Positions 32,471 through 44,757 of a stretch of DNA of 64,000 bases are shown here, piece after piece. The stretch spans positions 23,145,234 through 23,209,233 of the forward strand of contig OX419335.1 of NCBI GenBank assembly GCA_948470475.1. Reading direction: 5' to 3'. This stretch comes from Galaxea fascicularis. Taxonomy: Eukaryota > Cnidaria > Anthozoa > Scleractinia > Euphylliidae. The position numbers and the translations under genes are program-made. Position 1 is the stretch's first letter; each line of letters starts with the position of its first letter. The notes under the pieces are model-generated. The model was not told where the DNA came from and ran no database searches. It saw nothing but the letters and a program-made list of their open reading frames with translations.

Positions 32471-35400
32471 GCAGAAAGAGCGTTTGTGTTAGGTTCTAGG
32501 AGGAGGGCGAAGGTAAACGTCGCAGTATAACACAAAACGTTCATTTATTGGCGATCAATTAAGGAGCGCATTATGGCCCAAAAAATAGACAAAAAACGGT
32601 AAAAGATTTAACATGCCAACCAAGGTGGACCAAAGATCCGTTGGGACCACTAGCTAAATTCCTGGCCGTTTCGCGATCCACCTTATTTGTGAAATCCACG
32701 AATCCGCTCTGTTTATGGAAAATTGTGCGCTTTTAAAGGCGACATCAGTCGATGCCCTAACCTATTCACTCCTACCCTCTTATACAGTAGTTTAAAGAAG
32801 CCTCTTAAGCAGTTAAAAGCTGTGATGTAGGGATTCAGAAAAGAAGCAATAATTTCACTAGACCTGGAGAGGTTCCCGTCTTTGTTAAAATTATTATAGT
32901 TATTTGTTACTGTTTCAGTTGTGATCTTGTTTGTGACGATTGACAAGCATTATTGTCTTTCTGCTGTTCCTCTTGTGCCTTCAAGAAATTTTTCATTTAT
33001 TAGGGAACACTTGAAATAGTCGTTTCGAGTTTCTATTGGGCAGTTGAAAGTAACTTAATTAAATGATTCAAAAAAAGGCAATAATTTTATCGTTTTCGCA
33101 AAGGTTCATGTGCTCCGGTTATTATTACTACCACTGTTACTGTTTCGGCTGTTTGTCTCAGTCAAGAACTTTAATTTGCGATTTTGTGATCTTGTAATCA
33201 CTGGTGGGTTTTCACGCTTTGTGTGCCAAGTTGCACCATAAAATACGAGAAATTGAAAACTTTGGCCAGGTGCGAATCGCCCCATATGCCAATCGTGCGT
33301 ACACAAATATTCAAAAGACATTTATAAACATGATAAATGGACACAAATTTCAGAAAGCGGAATTTCAGTAGAAAGGTTGTAGTTTCAACAAATATGTTTA
33401 CATAGAACCGGGTGTTGAATATGAGCGATTCCGTACCTCGGATGACATTTAAGAATTGTTTTATTGATTGATTACTTTTTTTTTGGAAAGTGATTCAAAT
33501 CGCTCACTACAATAGCTACATTTCATATTTTTGTTACTGTTAGTTATCCCATCTATATATGAAACTCACGGCTACCAATAAATTGTTGCAGGAGCCAATT
33601 GGCCCCTGGTTGTTGTTGTTGTTTTAGTGAAAGGTCATACAGGTGTCCGAAGGGTTACCTTAAGTGCGCCAATGTGAACCTTATTACTCTAACTCCGCCA
33701 CATTGAAAAGAAAAAGTCTTCTGCAAGGACTGTTCATTTAACAAAAATTTAAAGATAAGTTATCTTTGGATCTACGCGACAGCTTTCTCAGACAGCCATA
33801 AGCGCAAGCCTTTGTAAAAAGCCAAATTATAATACTTTTTGTTCGTGTGATGAGACATTTTCGACATATATCACAACCGCAACAGTTCTAAGACTGTTGT
33901 TCGTTTTTACACTTAGCCAATACGATATAATCAATTACAAATTTTCTCGGGGACATTGCGTGTGCTGTATTTGATTGTAGAAGATTATCCATGTAGCTTT
34001 GCAAGTCGCACATAATTGACCCCTTGAAACAGACCAAAGCCCCCCCCCCCCCCATCAAGCGATAGGTACAGTCATAGTCACAGTACGACTGACGCGGTAT
34101 CATTGAAGTCACCTCACTGTCATTTTGCTCACTGAAAAATCTTAAATGTTTGTTGACGAGGAAATGTACACATCACCAAAGGCACCTTGCCCGAGCCGCT
34201 TTTTGACTCAAAGAGCGTTACAATCAAAGGCTTTTATGTTTGCGATACTTTCTGCAGTAGACTGTTGCCTTTTTGAGCTATTTTGTGTAAACAAAATCGC
34301 TCTATGTCAGCATGAAGGTCAAGAAATTCTTCCGTGGTCGGGTGGTTCTGCCTTAAACCAATGAAATAAAGGTTTCTTTAGATGGCCTTGTTTCAGCCAG
34401 CGGCCAATCTAATTCCCTGTTTTAAAGATGTGTTTGAAAGCATGTGGTCAGTAATGGTCAGCACTGAAACTAAGTTACACATGCGTGTTGATTATGCTCA
34501 AAGGAACATCAGCGTGGAATGTCACGCGTCATCCATGTTTTGTTGCGTGATGTATTTATTACTATCACGCCAAGGGGTACCACCATTATGGTAGTCTTTC
34601 CGGAGAAAAGAGTTTGTATATTTAACGCATGCGTGAATGACAACAATAGGCGTGAGATACTGGAGTAGATTAGAACGAAGTATGAGTTGTGCTGTTTCGA
34701 TGGATGATGAAGGTAGTAAGGTGGGGACGAAAGTATTTGAAGTTTACGGCCGCGGCTTGTTGGTTATAACAACCGTGTGTTTAGTCTGCTTCGCAGACGC
34801 TCTTTTGGTTCGTCACGCAATCTTTCCTCCCCAATGAACGTCTGATTATCGGAAATAATGCAGGCGGTGAAAAACGGCGAAAAACGAATAATGCTAGTCG
34901 TAATTGATTCAGCATCAAGGTAATTTGGTTGAGCGGTTCCTACTCAGGGAGCAAATATTTCGTTTCGAAGTGGACGAGTGCTTAGTTTTGTAATTTTTCT
35001 TGTGTTTTTTTGTTCCTTTGCTAATTTTGTCAAAACTGCAAGAACATTGTTAAAACTGGAAGAGCATTGTGTGACGAAAATAAACATATGTTTGACGGAT
35101 TTGAAAACTATAAAAATTAGTCTAATCAGAAGTGGCTGTTTCCACAAGTGATATTTGTACGGAAGAAAAATGCTATGGAAGGGAATCCTTAATCTGGATA
35201 TTTGTTCCCCTTGACGTGAAGCCGTTTTTATGTTAAACAATGAAAATGGTGATTTCGGATAGTGAGCAATTTCATTTGTCAAATGGATTACTTTTGTCTC
35301 TCACGTGTAAACAGGCTCCAAGACATACAGCCCTGTTTAACAAATGCGATTTTCAACTTTGATCTATCACGTGCACACGTTTGGTAATAGCAAGTTCGTT

Positions 35401-36442
35401 GGTTAATTCCCACATGAATAAGGCAGCGCTGTTGGTTAAATGCGACTCTTTCTGCGAACTTTGATCGGTCACGTGTATCCAACATGACCTTTGATCAATC
35501 ACAAGATTTGCACGTGGTCAACACCATCTAATTCAATTTATTTTCTGTTATAATGATTGGTCACTTTTAACCGTTTTTTATTGGTTACTTTTCTCAACTT
35601 CAATTTTCTCCTCTTCTTATTGGCGGATTTCGATCCGTTGTTTGTCTGTTGATCGGGTTTTTTAATATTGTACAACTGTTGACGCTCTTAATTCGGAGTA
35701 GCTTATTTTGGAATTAACTGGTGGTTTGTTTTCGAATCGGTAAGTTTAACATTGCCCTTATTTCGGGATATAACTCGGTGTTACGCTCATCTGCTTACTG
35801 TACACAGACGTTGTCAGCAAAAGGCCCAACACTAAAATAAGAGCGTTTGTTTAGGTCGGGCTATTTTTGCTGTCCGAAGTAAAAAGTACAAAGCACTTGA
35901 AAATCAGAAATTGATGAATTATGGCAATTACATCTATATTCGTTATCAGTAATATTTGCTCAACGTTGATTTGTTTTTGCTGGTGTTGTATATTACGGTG
36001 TGTTTGGTGGTTCCTTTGTTTGCGAATTTCTTCATGTGGTCCTGGAACTGTTTCAGCACTGACGTGTACGTATATTTTGAGAATTTGAGAGACTGGACGA
36101 ATATAGTGTTTGCGAAAGTGCGGAGAAAGAAAATGAACAAATAATAGAAAATATGTTACATATCGGTTTTTGCGGAATTAATGAAACTCTTGTTTCAAAA
36201 AATGTAGGATGACTGGCTATTTAATTGGTACAAATCAAACTCAATATCAGTCTTAGAAATAAGAAAACTAAACAAAAATCAAATGAAAAACAGTTTGCTC
36301 GTACTTCTCCGATACCATAGCGAAAACCAAAAGCGCCACAGATAAATGACTCGCCATTCAACCATTTTCTGACTTCTCCTTATCTTATCAACATTTTACC
36401 GCCCTTCACAAAATAGCTCAAGCACGCATTGCGTGCCTATGT
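32471..36442. other. Long stretch without a recognised gene
   Basis: No convincing coding frame on either strand. Present: a TTG repeat near 33609-33622, a poly-C run at about 34039-34053, a common-looking repeat block at about 34750-34840 (CTTCGCAGACGCTC), and three loosely repeated units with CACGTG near 35330-35520 (TTTGATC-x-ATCACGTG theme). If the 100 bp inverted repeats at 25.3 and 36.4 kb are transposon ends, this is the transposon's 3' non-coding part. Confidence 0.5.
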
Positions 36443-36546
36443 TTAAGATTTGGGGGATCTTAAAAAAAACGAAAAATTAAAACGACATTCTCAACGCAAG
36501 GGTACATGTGAAAGCGATAATGTAATTTTTCCGGGAAAATCAAATT
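36443..36546 (-). repeat. Right member of the 100 bp inverted repeat
   Basis: Reverse complement of 25309-25404 with few mismatches and a small A/T length change. It holds the same CCGGGAAAATCAAA outer end and TAAGATTTGGGGGATC inner end. Confidence 0.65.
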
Positions 36547-37221
36547 CCTGTAGCACGTGGTGAATAAATTGGCGAGTCACGCACAGTTGACCTTTGCGCT
36601 TTTCATTTAAATGATAAGGACAGTATAGCAAAGTGATGAAGTCACCTCATCGGAATTTGCTTAATATACAGTTGAAAAATAGAATATTCATGATGACAAA
36701 ATATACTAACATCGTCACTAGAACATATATTTCTGTACTCTTGGATTTTATTGCGTTACACAACTTGACACGTGTTGTACCGACTGAGATAAAGTAACTG
36801 TCAAGTTTGTTGTGCGCTCAGATGACGTCTTAATTTATGCGCTACAGAAATGAGAGCAATTTGGCTTTATGTATAGTCTTTCCCTGAACAATTAAAGGCA
36901 TCCTGTGGTAAGCTCGTGGAGTGAGTAAGATAATGTTCATTGGCAGCCGAATAAGAGTATTATTCTTAACGACCATAACGAATGCATGCGCATGAATGCG
37001 CCTGCCGAATTTGAGACAATCGGAAATCAATTACAAATTGTCTATTGTTTACGCCAAATTCCCCAACTTAACAGAAGAAAAACAACCTCGTGACGTGCTC
37101 AACACGAATATTTCACTTGACTCACTTCGCCATTCCAACACCTTTGGCAAAACTTATCGTAAATTCATGATACCGATTTACAAGCTTATGAGAGGCAACC
37201 ATGACACAGTGGCCGAATACA
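36547..37221. other. Stretch without a recognised gene
   Basis: A plus-strand frame at 36996-37304 is open for 100 codons (NYKLSIVYAKFPNLTEEKQP) but runs into a MITE at its 3' end and matches nothing I know. Otherwise featureless. Confidence 0.45.
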
Positions 37222-37375
37222 TACTAGAGACGAATTATCCGTCAAGACGGATTATCCATCAGACGGATAACTCATCCAACTATCAATCCGAAGACGAATT
37301 TTGACGAAGAATTTGTAATTACTTTCGAGGAAGCAGTAGCCAAGTTCGTCCCAAACAGATGATCCGTCTCTAGTA
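37222..37375. mobile_element. Foldback MITE at the outer edge of the left duplication arm
   Basis: TACTAGAGACGAATTATCCG at the left pairs with CGGATCATCTG-like and GATCCGTCTCTAGTA at the right. A related copy bounds the right arm at 55990-56210. Confidence 0.65.
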
Positions 37376-39612
37376 CAAATTCAGTCGATAACTATATTGC
37401 CGCAGTAATTGCCACGAGATGTCACGCTATGTCACGGTTAGTTTTCAAAATAGCATAAATTTTTTACAAGTTTTACACGATAATACTGAAATTTTATGAT
37501 GTAAAATGAAATGAAACAAAATTAGAGACAAAAGAATCGAAAACGTTTTCGGAAAGTTCCACGGGTTCCACTAGTTCCGCAAGTTCTGCTGTTCCACTGC
37601 CTGTTGTTCCGTTACGTAGTGACACCGCGGTGACTCATGGTAACTCGCGGTCACTCGTGGTGACTTGCGGTGACTGCCTTTGACTCGTGGTTGTTTAACC
37701 GGCTACCACTAAAATATGTCACATGAGATGCGAACTCGGATGAAGCAGTTTGCCGCAAAAAAATTCGTCGTGGAGCCAAGGCATTGACGAGATAATAACA
37801 CGCTTATTATATATCAACTTTTACTTAACAATACTTTAACATCTAGTCAAAAAAACCCAAAAAAAAAAACCAAAAACGCTAGTGCGCTTTTCATGTTACA
37901 ATTTTTGTTTTCTTTAATGTGCCAAACCGACAGTGTTGTTGTTGTTGTTTCTTTTCCATTCGCACGTTTCGTATACAGCTTGTTCAAGAGCGCAAACACA
38001 CGGTGTTTTTGGCTAGTTATGATATAGCAAGTTTGATGCCAGTTTTAAATCAAAAGCTCCTAAGAGCCACCTCATGGATGAGGAACATTCTGGGAACATT
38101 ACATCACATTGTGTTTGCAGTAACGTTATATTTTCTTTAAAAAACGGATGGGCAAGAAACCTGTACATTTTGTTTGTGTTTTTTGGGAGCGTACTGTATC
38201 TTACTTGTCAGGTGCACCGCTTGGTAATCTAGAATCGTTTATGCGCTTTATATTTCCCGTAAATTTATACCAGTTTTATACCATTTACAGTGATACCCCT
38301 AAAGATTCACGTGCGCTGTTTGCATTAATGTAAATTGCATTCGACCAAATACAACCCAAACATTTTGTTGTCTGGAACTTTGACAGACGTAATTTAAGCC
38401 GATGGAACAAATATACAAATTTGTATACGGACCAAAATAATATTCAAATATGGTCGCTTTTTTTAAAAACTATAACATGCAACTTAAAGTTTCTTACAGG
38501 TTGACGGCTCAGTTATAAATGTTTTTAGTCGTAACAAAATTTCCGACCATTCTGAAGGCGAAATAACATCAAAATATTAGTGTAATTAGTCACGCTTCAC
38601 GGTCACGATGTTTTTTTCAAACATCAGTTACAAACATCAGTCAGCCTAGCTTTGTGCTTCATTTGTCCGAATAGATTAGCTTCTTGAATTGTCAGGCCAA
38701 CACCGGCCTTGCGTAAACAATGACATCCTCACACAGAAAAAAAATATTTGCGACTTGTGTTTATGCATGTTCAATTCTACGTGTTACCATCCCCCCCCCG
38801 TGGGCACACCCCCGGGGATTTACAATTTTTTCGTACTTGGCGGTCTATTCCCCACCCCCGGGCACACAGAAAGAGAAAATTCCCCATCCCCGAAGCTCCT
38901 TATCAACCACAAATACACCATTTTGCGTGAAAAATGGATACAACAATATTGATTTAGAACAATAGCAAAAGCATGCAGACGTTTTGTGAAAAACGTACAG
39001 CCTTTTCTAGAGGTTTTGAACAAAGTTCACGGTTCAAGATATAATAAAAACATGAACACTGTCTTTGAAAAAGAAAACTGACGAAAATACTGTAACCGCA
39101 CTAGTGAAGAGAATGAAACCGCGAGTTTTCGATCAAATTACTTTTTAAAGTCAGCTTCGGAGACAAATGAATATTTTCAAAGAGCATAAAAATTTCTGAC
39201 CTTTTACAGTTTAAATCAACTGCCATTTTTTCAACCAGAGGACTGAGCAAAATATTAAACTCTGTGGACCGGTACTTGGTATTCTTCACGCGGTTCGGCG
39301 CCATCGTGAACAGAGAGTTGGCCGAGAGTGGCCTACTTCATATGCAAGAACAACGAGGAGTTATTTTCAAAGTGCCCGGCCCCCTACCCCTGGGGACTAG
39401 ACCGCTTCGAGCAATTCCCCGCCCCAGGGATCGAATGGCTGGACGTGTCCCGGGGCTTGCCTGGGAGGAAGGGGGGGGGTGGTTACAGGTAGAATTGAAC
39501 CATGCATTATATCAAATGTTGAATATGCTGTCACAAATAGGAGCAACTGCGGAGTTTTATACTGATCGTTTGCGCCAAAGATATAGACTTTCGGAACAAT
39601 ATCGGTGTTTAA

Positions 39613-40445
39613 GGCGCCGTTCACATTTGGTACCCAGGCATCGGTACGAAACTGTGCGTTGTTCAGACTTGGGTGCCCAGTTTTGATCTTCCGCAATTTT
39701 GAAATTGAAGAGCAGGGATTTGTGGGTAAAAAAAACTGCTAGGAGCAGGGCCGGGAGTTTGTAGGTACAGGTCTTGGGCACTAGCTAGAATCGTGTGCAG
39801 ACTTGTGGCCGTGCCCAATTCAGTGACCGAGTACCGCCGACCGGTTGGCTCAGTGGTAGAGCACCGGACTGCTGTGCGGGAGGTCGGGGATTCAAGCCCA
39901 GGCCGGACCAACACTCAGGGTCTTTAAATAACTGAGGAGAAAATGCTACCTTTGTAATGACATCTGCAAGTGGTTAGACTTTCTAGTCTTCTCGGATAAG
40001 GACCATTAAACCGGAGGTCCCGACTCACAGTACTGGTGTGGGACGTTAAAGAACCCACACACTGATCGGAAAGAGTAGGGGACGTAGTCCCCGGTGTGAT
40101 GGTCTGTAACCTGTTTTGTTCTGGGGGCACTTGTGGTGATCCTACTATACATTCAAATAAGATTGTAAACTGCGTGGCTGCAATTTGCGCCTAAAAAAGC
40201 AGTCTGGCAAAGTCCCCCAAAAAGTGTTGTAAAGCGCTTTGAGCCCTTTGGATAAAAGCACTATATAAATCCTCATCATTATCGTTATCATTATCATTAT
40301 CATTACAAGGTCTCGACCTTGTACCCGTGCCCGAGCACCGTGCCCAATTATTGACACGGGCACTTACAAAAAGTCGTGTTCACATTGGGGCCCGTAAAGC
40401 ACCGTGTCCGGGTACAGTGCTCGGGCACCAAGTGTGAACAACGGC
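39613..40445. mobile_element. Harbinger-type MITE carrying a SINE insertion
   Basis: Ends GGCGCCGTTCACATTTGG and CCAAGTGTGAACAACGGC, flanked by TAA at 39610-39612 and 40446-40448. It contains the SINE at 39835-40306. The same MITE without the SINE is at 52965-53311 in the other arm, flanked by TTA. Confidence 0.7.
39835..40306 (+). mobile_element. tRNA-derived SINE with TCATTA tail
   Basis: Same family as 5338-5740: box A TGGCTCAGTGGTAGAGC, box B GATTCAAGCCC, a body with GTGGGACGTTAAAGAACCC, and a tail of ATTATC units. The matching point in the right arm (53090/53091) is empty, so this copy inserted after the duplication. TAC precedes and ends the insert, so the target duplication is at most 3 bp. 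Confidence 0.85.
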
Positions 40446-41176
40446 TAAGTTTTGGCTTGGAAGGCTATTTGTTGGAACTGAATCGAGCAATCACCTTGAA
40501 CAGAACTCGGCCGAAGTGTCTTCAAAAACATTTCATTACGTGCACGTCTAAGCAGTAAAATCGATCAGACGGTTTTTTCATACGGTTTTTTTTTCTAGAA
40601 AGCAAAAACAGCAAAAATTTGTGCCTTTCTACTACCCCCGAAGACTTGTGAATATTTGGAAAAGAAGACTATGGAGACAAACATAATACATACCGGGAGA
40701 GGGGCAGAAAAAAACGGTTAATCCAAGTTAAATGAATAAATTAATAGGAATGGAGTGAGTGAGGGAGTGATCGTCTGAGTGAATTTGCCCACACCACAAC
40801 CTCCTATACCTCATGGCATGACTGCGTCATCCATGAGCTAAAAACTGACTGGATAAACTGCTAGTGGTAAGAAAGTTACAGTGAAGATGCGATCCGTACT
40901 CCCGTGAAATCCATGATATCGATCTGTCATCTCCGCTCTGTAGGTGATGTTCACGTGAGTTGAAACTTGACATTTCCAGTAACAGCTAGTAACTGCTCAT
41001 GTAAACTTAGCAACATCCTTTAATGTTGGAAATGATAAATTTCTTGGACGCAACAGCTATAAATAAACATGATGTGTGGTTTTTTTTAGTAATTTTCAGC
41101 GCTGACAAGGGCATAAAGGCTCTAACAGTGGAATTAACAAAGTTTGCTACGTGTAATTTCTCGGCAGACAAAAAAA

Positions 41177-42199
41177 ATGGGAGACAGCGAAGCTGTATGG
41201 ATATTCACAGTTTTGTACGCCGTAACAATTATTGTATCAGTGGCAGGGAACATAATTTTAATCTACATCGTCCGGAAGAAGCCCGAGGTACGATCATTAA
41301 CCAGCTCTATGTTTGTCAACATGGCCGTCGCTGATTTAATAGTGACCTTGGTGGCGATGCCTTGGTCCATTGTTTTCTTCTATAATGAGGGCAAGTGGCC
41401 ATTTGTGGGACTTCTTGGAGATATCACATTCAGAGCATTCTTTGGCGCGGCGAACATTACCATTATGGCATCCATACTCTGTCTAACGCTTATGGGAATC
41501 GACCGATACTATAGCTGTGTTGGGCCTTTCAGTAACCGCAGTGCCTGGTTCAGAAAAACAAAGTTCGTTGCCCCACTTGTTTGGATCTTATCAATTTCCT
41601 TGATGTCCATCGTACCAGTCTTACATGACTATAAAAATGAGTTGTGTGCATATAATTTTGCTATGTTTGGACAGGATCACACGGAAATGATTATCCGCGC
41701 CTTCTTCTGCTATGTGTTCTCCATCAGCTACCTGCTTCCCCTGGTTGTCATGACCGTCTTGTACACTAAGGTGGCACATAAAATATGGTTTCATAAAGCA
41801 CCTGGTAATCAACTTATTCAAAACCAACAGCGGAAGGAAATCGGAAAGAGAAAAGTTGTCCGAATGCTCGTCATCATTGTTGCTACATTTGCTCTATGCT
41901 GGCTCCCCGCGCAGTGTTTTCACCTCTTCATTGGAATGACTGCATACGCTCATCCACCACCCTCACAAGATACACGACGAAATGATTTCGTCATGTATCT
42001 TGTCTACTGGCTGGGTCATGCAAACAGCGCCATCAACCCATGGCTTTACATTAGATTGAGCAGCAGCATAAAATTGGCATTTAATAGAATGGTAAGAAGA
42101 GGGTTTAGTGGAAGGTCAACCAGTCAAAGCTGGAAAACGAAGTCCACAAGGGCAGTACCTTTGAATAAGCAGGAGCAAACGGCAGCGGAAACCTTGTGA
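41177..42199 (+). CDS. Class A GPCR, neuropeptide-receptor-like, copy 1
   Basis: A 340-residue, intronless seven-helix receptor of the plasma membrane. The start is set at MGDSEA because the other copy begins MADSEA at the same place; an upstream in-frame ATG at 41144 exists only here. Signature residues: GN in TM1 (24-25), AD in TM2 (52-53), Trp74 in the first extracellular loop, DRY (109-111), CWLP in TM6 (241-244) and NPWLY in TM7 (287-291). Two hallmark positions are lost relative to copy 2: residue 85 at the start of TM3 is Phe instead of Cys, removing the partner of loop Cys157, and residue 116 after DRY is Gly instead of Trp. The ligand is unknown; sequence style fits peptide receptors. 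Confidence 0.9.
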   Translation: MGDSEAVWIFTVLYAVTIIVSVAGNIILIYIVRKKPEVRSLTSSMFVNMAVADLIVTLVAMPWSIVFFYNEGKWPFVGLLGDITFRAFFGAANITIMASILCLTLMGIDRYYSCVGPFSNRSAWFRKTKFVAPLVWILSISLMSIVPVLHDYKNELCAYNFAMFGQDHTEMIIRAFFCYVFSISYLLPLVVMTVLYTKVAHKIWFHKAPGNQLIQNQQRKEIGKRKVVRMLVIIVATFALCWLPAQCFHLFIGMTAYAHPPPSQDTRRNDFVMYLVYWLGHANSAINPWLYIRLSSSIKLAFNRMVRRGFSGRSTSQSWKTKSTRAVPLNKQEQTAAETL

Positions 42200-43030
42200 A
42201 GTGAGAGAAGATCTAATGGTTGACTACAATACCTTTGCAGTGAGAGAATTAGTTTAGTTTTTCCTTTATTCATGATCTCTAAATGCTAAAGAACAAACTT
42301 CCAAGGATTGACCCTTGAACTCAGTTTGAACTTCACTAGAATGACCCTTAAGAATGTATGTCAGAGAAAAAGAGGCGGATTTGAAAAATGTAGGAAGAAG
42401 GGGGTCAGCCGATCTCCACCATATTTATGTTGCATGAAGGTCTCAGCCAACTAATAACCATGGTAACATTTTTTTGTCTATTGTCTCTATTGTTTCGGAG
42501 AACAGACCACCCCCCCCAAAAAATATGCCCAGTGGCGTGACCACGGTTGTGATTTTAGGTCAACTTTAGCAATGTGTATCTCTGAGGTTATTCAAGTAAC
42601 ATACTTGATTTCACATCAACATATCACAGTTGTTCTTTGATAATTCAAATGCATACAAATATATATGCATACAAATGTTTGCTATACATCGCTTAAGTTC
42701 TACATGCAAACTTAGAACGCATACTTCGAGTCATTTTAAAAACTGGCAAAACTGGGCATTTTCAAATTCTTGTTTCTCGAGGGTCCGGGAAGATACAAAT
42801 ATTCTACTTATCGCTGGTTACTCACCACACATAGGTCAATGTTTTAAGCCAGTGTTAAAATTGGTCCAGCAAATTTAAATTTTTCGACGGTTCCCTATTT
42901 TACCGCTTTGTGGATTGTCATTTTCCAAGGCAATTTCAATACAACTGTGACTTCAGTGCTGCTGGCAATCTCATTATCCGGATTTTACCGAGGTGACTCC
43001 CCCAGCGGATAAAAACAACCAATAACGACA

Positions 43031-43218
43031 GTTTCTTGTGGCGTTACTCATGTTTTCGATGTAAGTTATTGCTGGTTTTCAAATGACGTCACTAAATTTC
43101 AAACTTCAGAACTATTGATCCTCCTTAGATTTTACTTTCATTATGTATAAGAGCAGCTAAAAACTAATATTCATATAGATTTTCACTCCGAATGGGTTCA
43201 TGGTTTAGTGGTAGACTG

Positions 43219-43249
<31 letters not shown>

Positions 43250-43403
43250 GCATTTTCATGACGGGCGAGAGAGCTGTGGTGTTGATTTAAAAGATGACTT
43301 ATTTCGGGGAATTCAGATATCTGAACAGTTCTTGTATTAGAATAAAGTATTATTGTTGCGTTTTTGAGTTCTTCGAGAGATGACTCAGTGACAGATGTTT
43401 CTG

Positions 43404-43435
<32 letters not shown>

Positions 43436-43448
43436 AGGTGGGCACCAG

Positions 43449-43482
<34 letters not shown>

Positions 43483-43483
43483 G

Positions 43484-43568
<85 letters not shown>

Positions 43569-43619
43569 CATTCCAGATTCTGGACTTAATCTATTGAACG
43601 GTTTTGATTTTTTATTTTA

Positions 43620-43651
<32 letters not shown>

Positions 43652-44757
43652 GCAATATCCACTCCATTTTACACGAGTTTCAAGGACACATTCTACTGGA
43701 GATTGCGTGACAACAGTGGTTTTCAGTGTGGCCATCAAATCAAAGCGAAATTTCGGGTAAAATTGGCGTTGATACACAGACTGGTAACGTTTTCCTTGAA
43801 TAGGTGTTCTTGAAAAAACCATAGGTGGGCTGAATGTGTCTTGCATCCGCTTGTATTCGTTGTATCAACAAACAAGCCCACGGACTCCGAAGAAACTTTC
43901 TTCTTTCTACTGTGCGAGGTCAGTGTTCGGATTATCATTGATTTCCATCGAGTTTGGTTTTAGTTTGTTAATTCGTCAGCCAAGACAAAGGTAGACGGAT
44001 ATTTGAAAAAACGTTTGCTTGTAGTGATATAAAAAAATGTGAGATCTATTAAACCGACACAGTCACAGTGCTTGGTAGCCTGACTTCTTAGTAAAAATAA
44101 AAGAAAAGAAAAATTCCAAGGTATGGACTACCGGAATACTGCTGGAATTTACGCTGGAATACGAGAAACTAGCAATCAAGTTCTTTTCAGCGAAGACTTA
44201 GAAAAATTTAAAGTAAAGTCAGTGCATGAGAAATAATGAAAAAAGCAAATAACAAAAAATAACAGACTTTCCCATTGAGTAAGTAGGACAGTAAGGTAAA
44301 TGTGAATTTTGGCACAAATATCGACGGTTTTATTACTTTCTTTGATATACTCAGCGGTATTTACACTCAGCAGCCCCTTAGACTGTAATTTTTTTATGTG
44401 GGCAGTTAAACGTCCATGTTTGGACGAAGCTCGGTATAGTGACCAGAAAATTTTCAGTCGGACTAACAACAACAAAGGGTACCTTCTGAACCTTTAAGTT
44501 GAACAAGACAAGTTCCTGTTAAAATTACGGTATATTAAAGGAATATAAAAGGCGTCGGCATTGCTGAATTATATAAGCACGCGGGAGTTGAACAGGAGAG
44601 AAAAATCCAAGTGCTTATATACCTTAACAATGAACGAGGACAAGCTCTTTATTTCTGTCATAAATTGTAGCCTAAATGTTTTTCGAGAAACTGCGTGCGT
44701 TGCGATTCGTCAGTTCGAGTTCATTATAGTGCTTTATAAATATATTACACGCTGCTA
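43031..44757. other. First part of the duplication spacer, no gene recognised
   Basis: No coding frame recognised. A strong hairpin lies at 43415-43456. 44560-44757 belongs to the repeat family also seen at 21.5, 45.2 and 46 kb. Confidence 0.5.
43415..43456. repeat. Hairpin with GCCATGTTGGTGCCC arms
   Basis: GCCATGTTGGTGCCCA and TGGGCACCAGCATGGC pair around a loop of five bases. A related hairpin is at 56607-56648. Confidence 0.7.

Larger units (their letters stand above)
37335..43030 (+). repeat. Left arm of a large inverted duplication containing GPCR copy 1
   Basis: The arm is the reverse complement of about 48015-56015 over its full length. Landmarks pair in order: AATTCAGTCGATAACTATAT with the right edge, the GACTCGTGGT minisatellite (37621-37695), the CCCCCGGGGATTTACAATTTT block, the nested MITE, the GPCR gene, the poly-C run (42507) and GTTAAAATTGGTCCA. 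Differences are mainly insertions: a SINE here, a solo LTR and a Penelope/SINE block in the other arm. Edges are approximate. Confidence 0.88.

Noticed and set aside
34039..34053. Poly-C run as a telomere or structural signal
   Set aside because: A single homopolymer run without G-rich partner tracts; probably simple slippage.
35330..35520. CRISPR-like spaced repeats
   Set aside because: Only three loose units with CACGTG, unequal spacing, eukaryotic context.
36996..37304. 100-codon plus-strand frame as a gene
   Set aside because: Its last third is MITE sequence and nothing in the rest matches a known domain.
38689..38965. Three overlapping Pro-rich frames, mirrored at 54457-54724
   Set aside because: They lie in a C-rich repeat shared by both arms with no consistent frame and no domain.
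41621..41827. Minus-strand frame inside GPCR copy 1, also present in copy 2 at 51610-51810
   Set aside because: It is antisense to conserved transmembrane coding sequence; conservation follows from the receptor.
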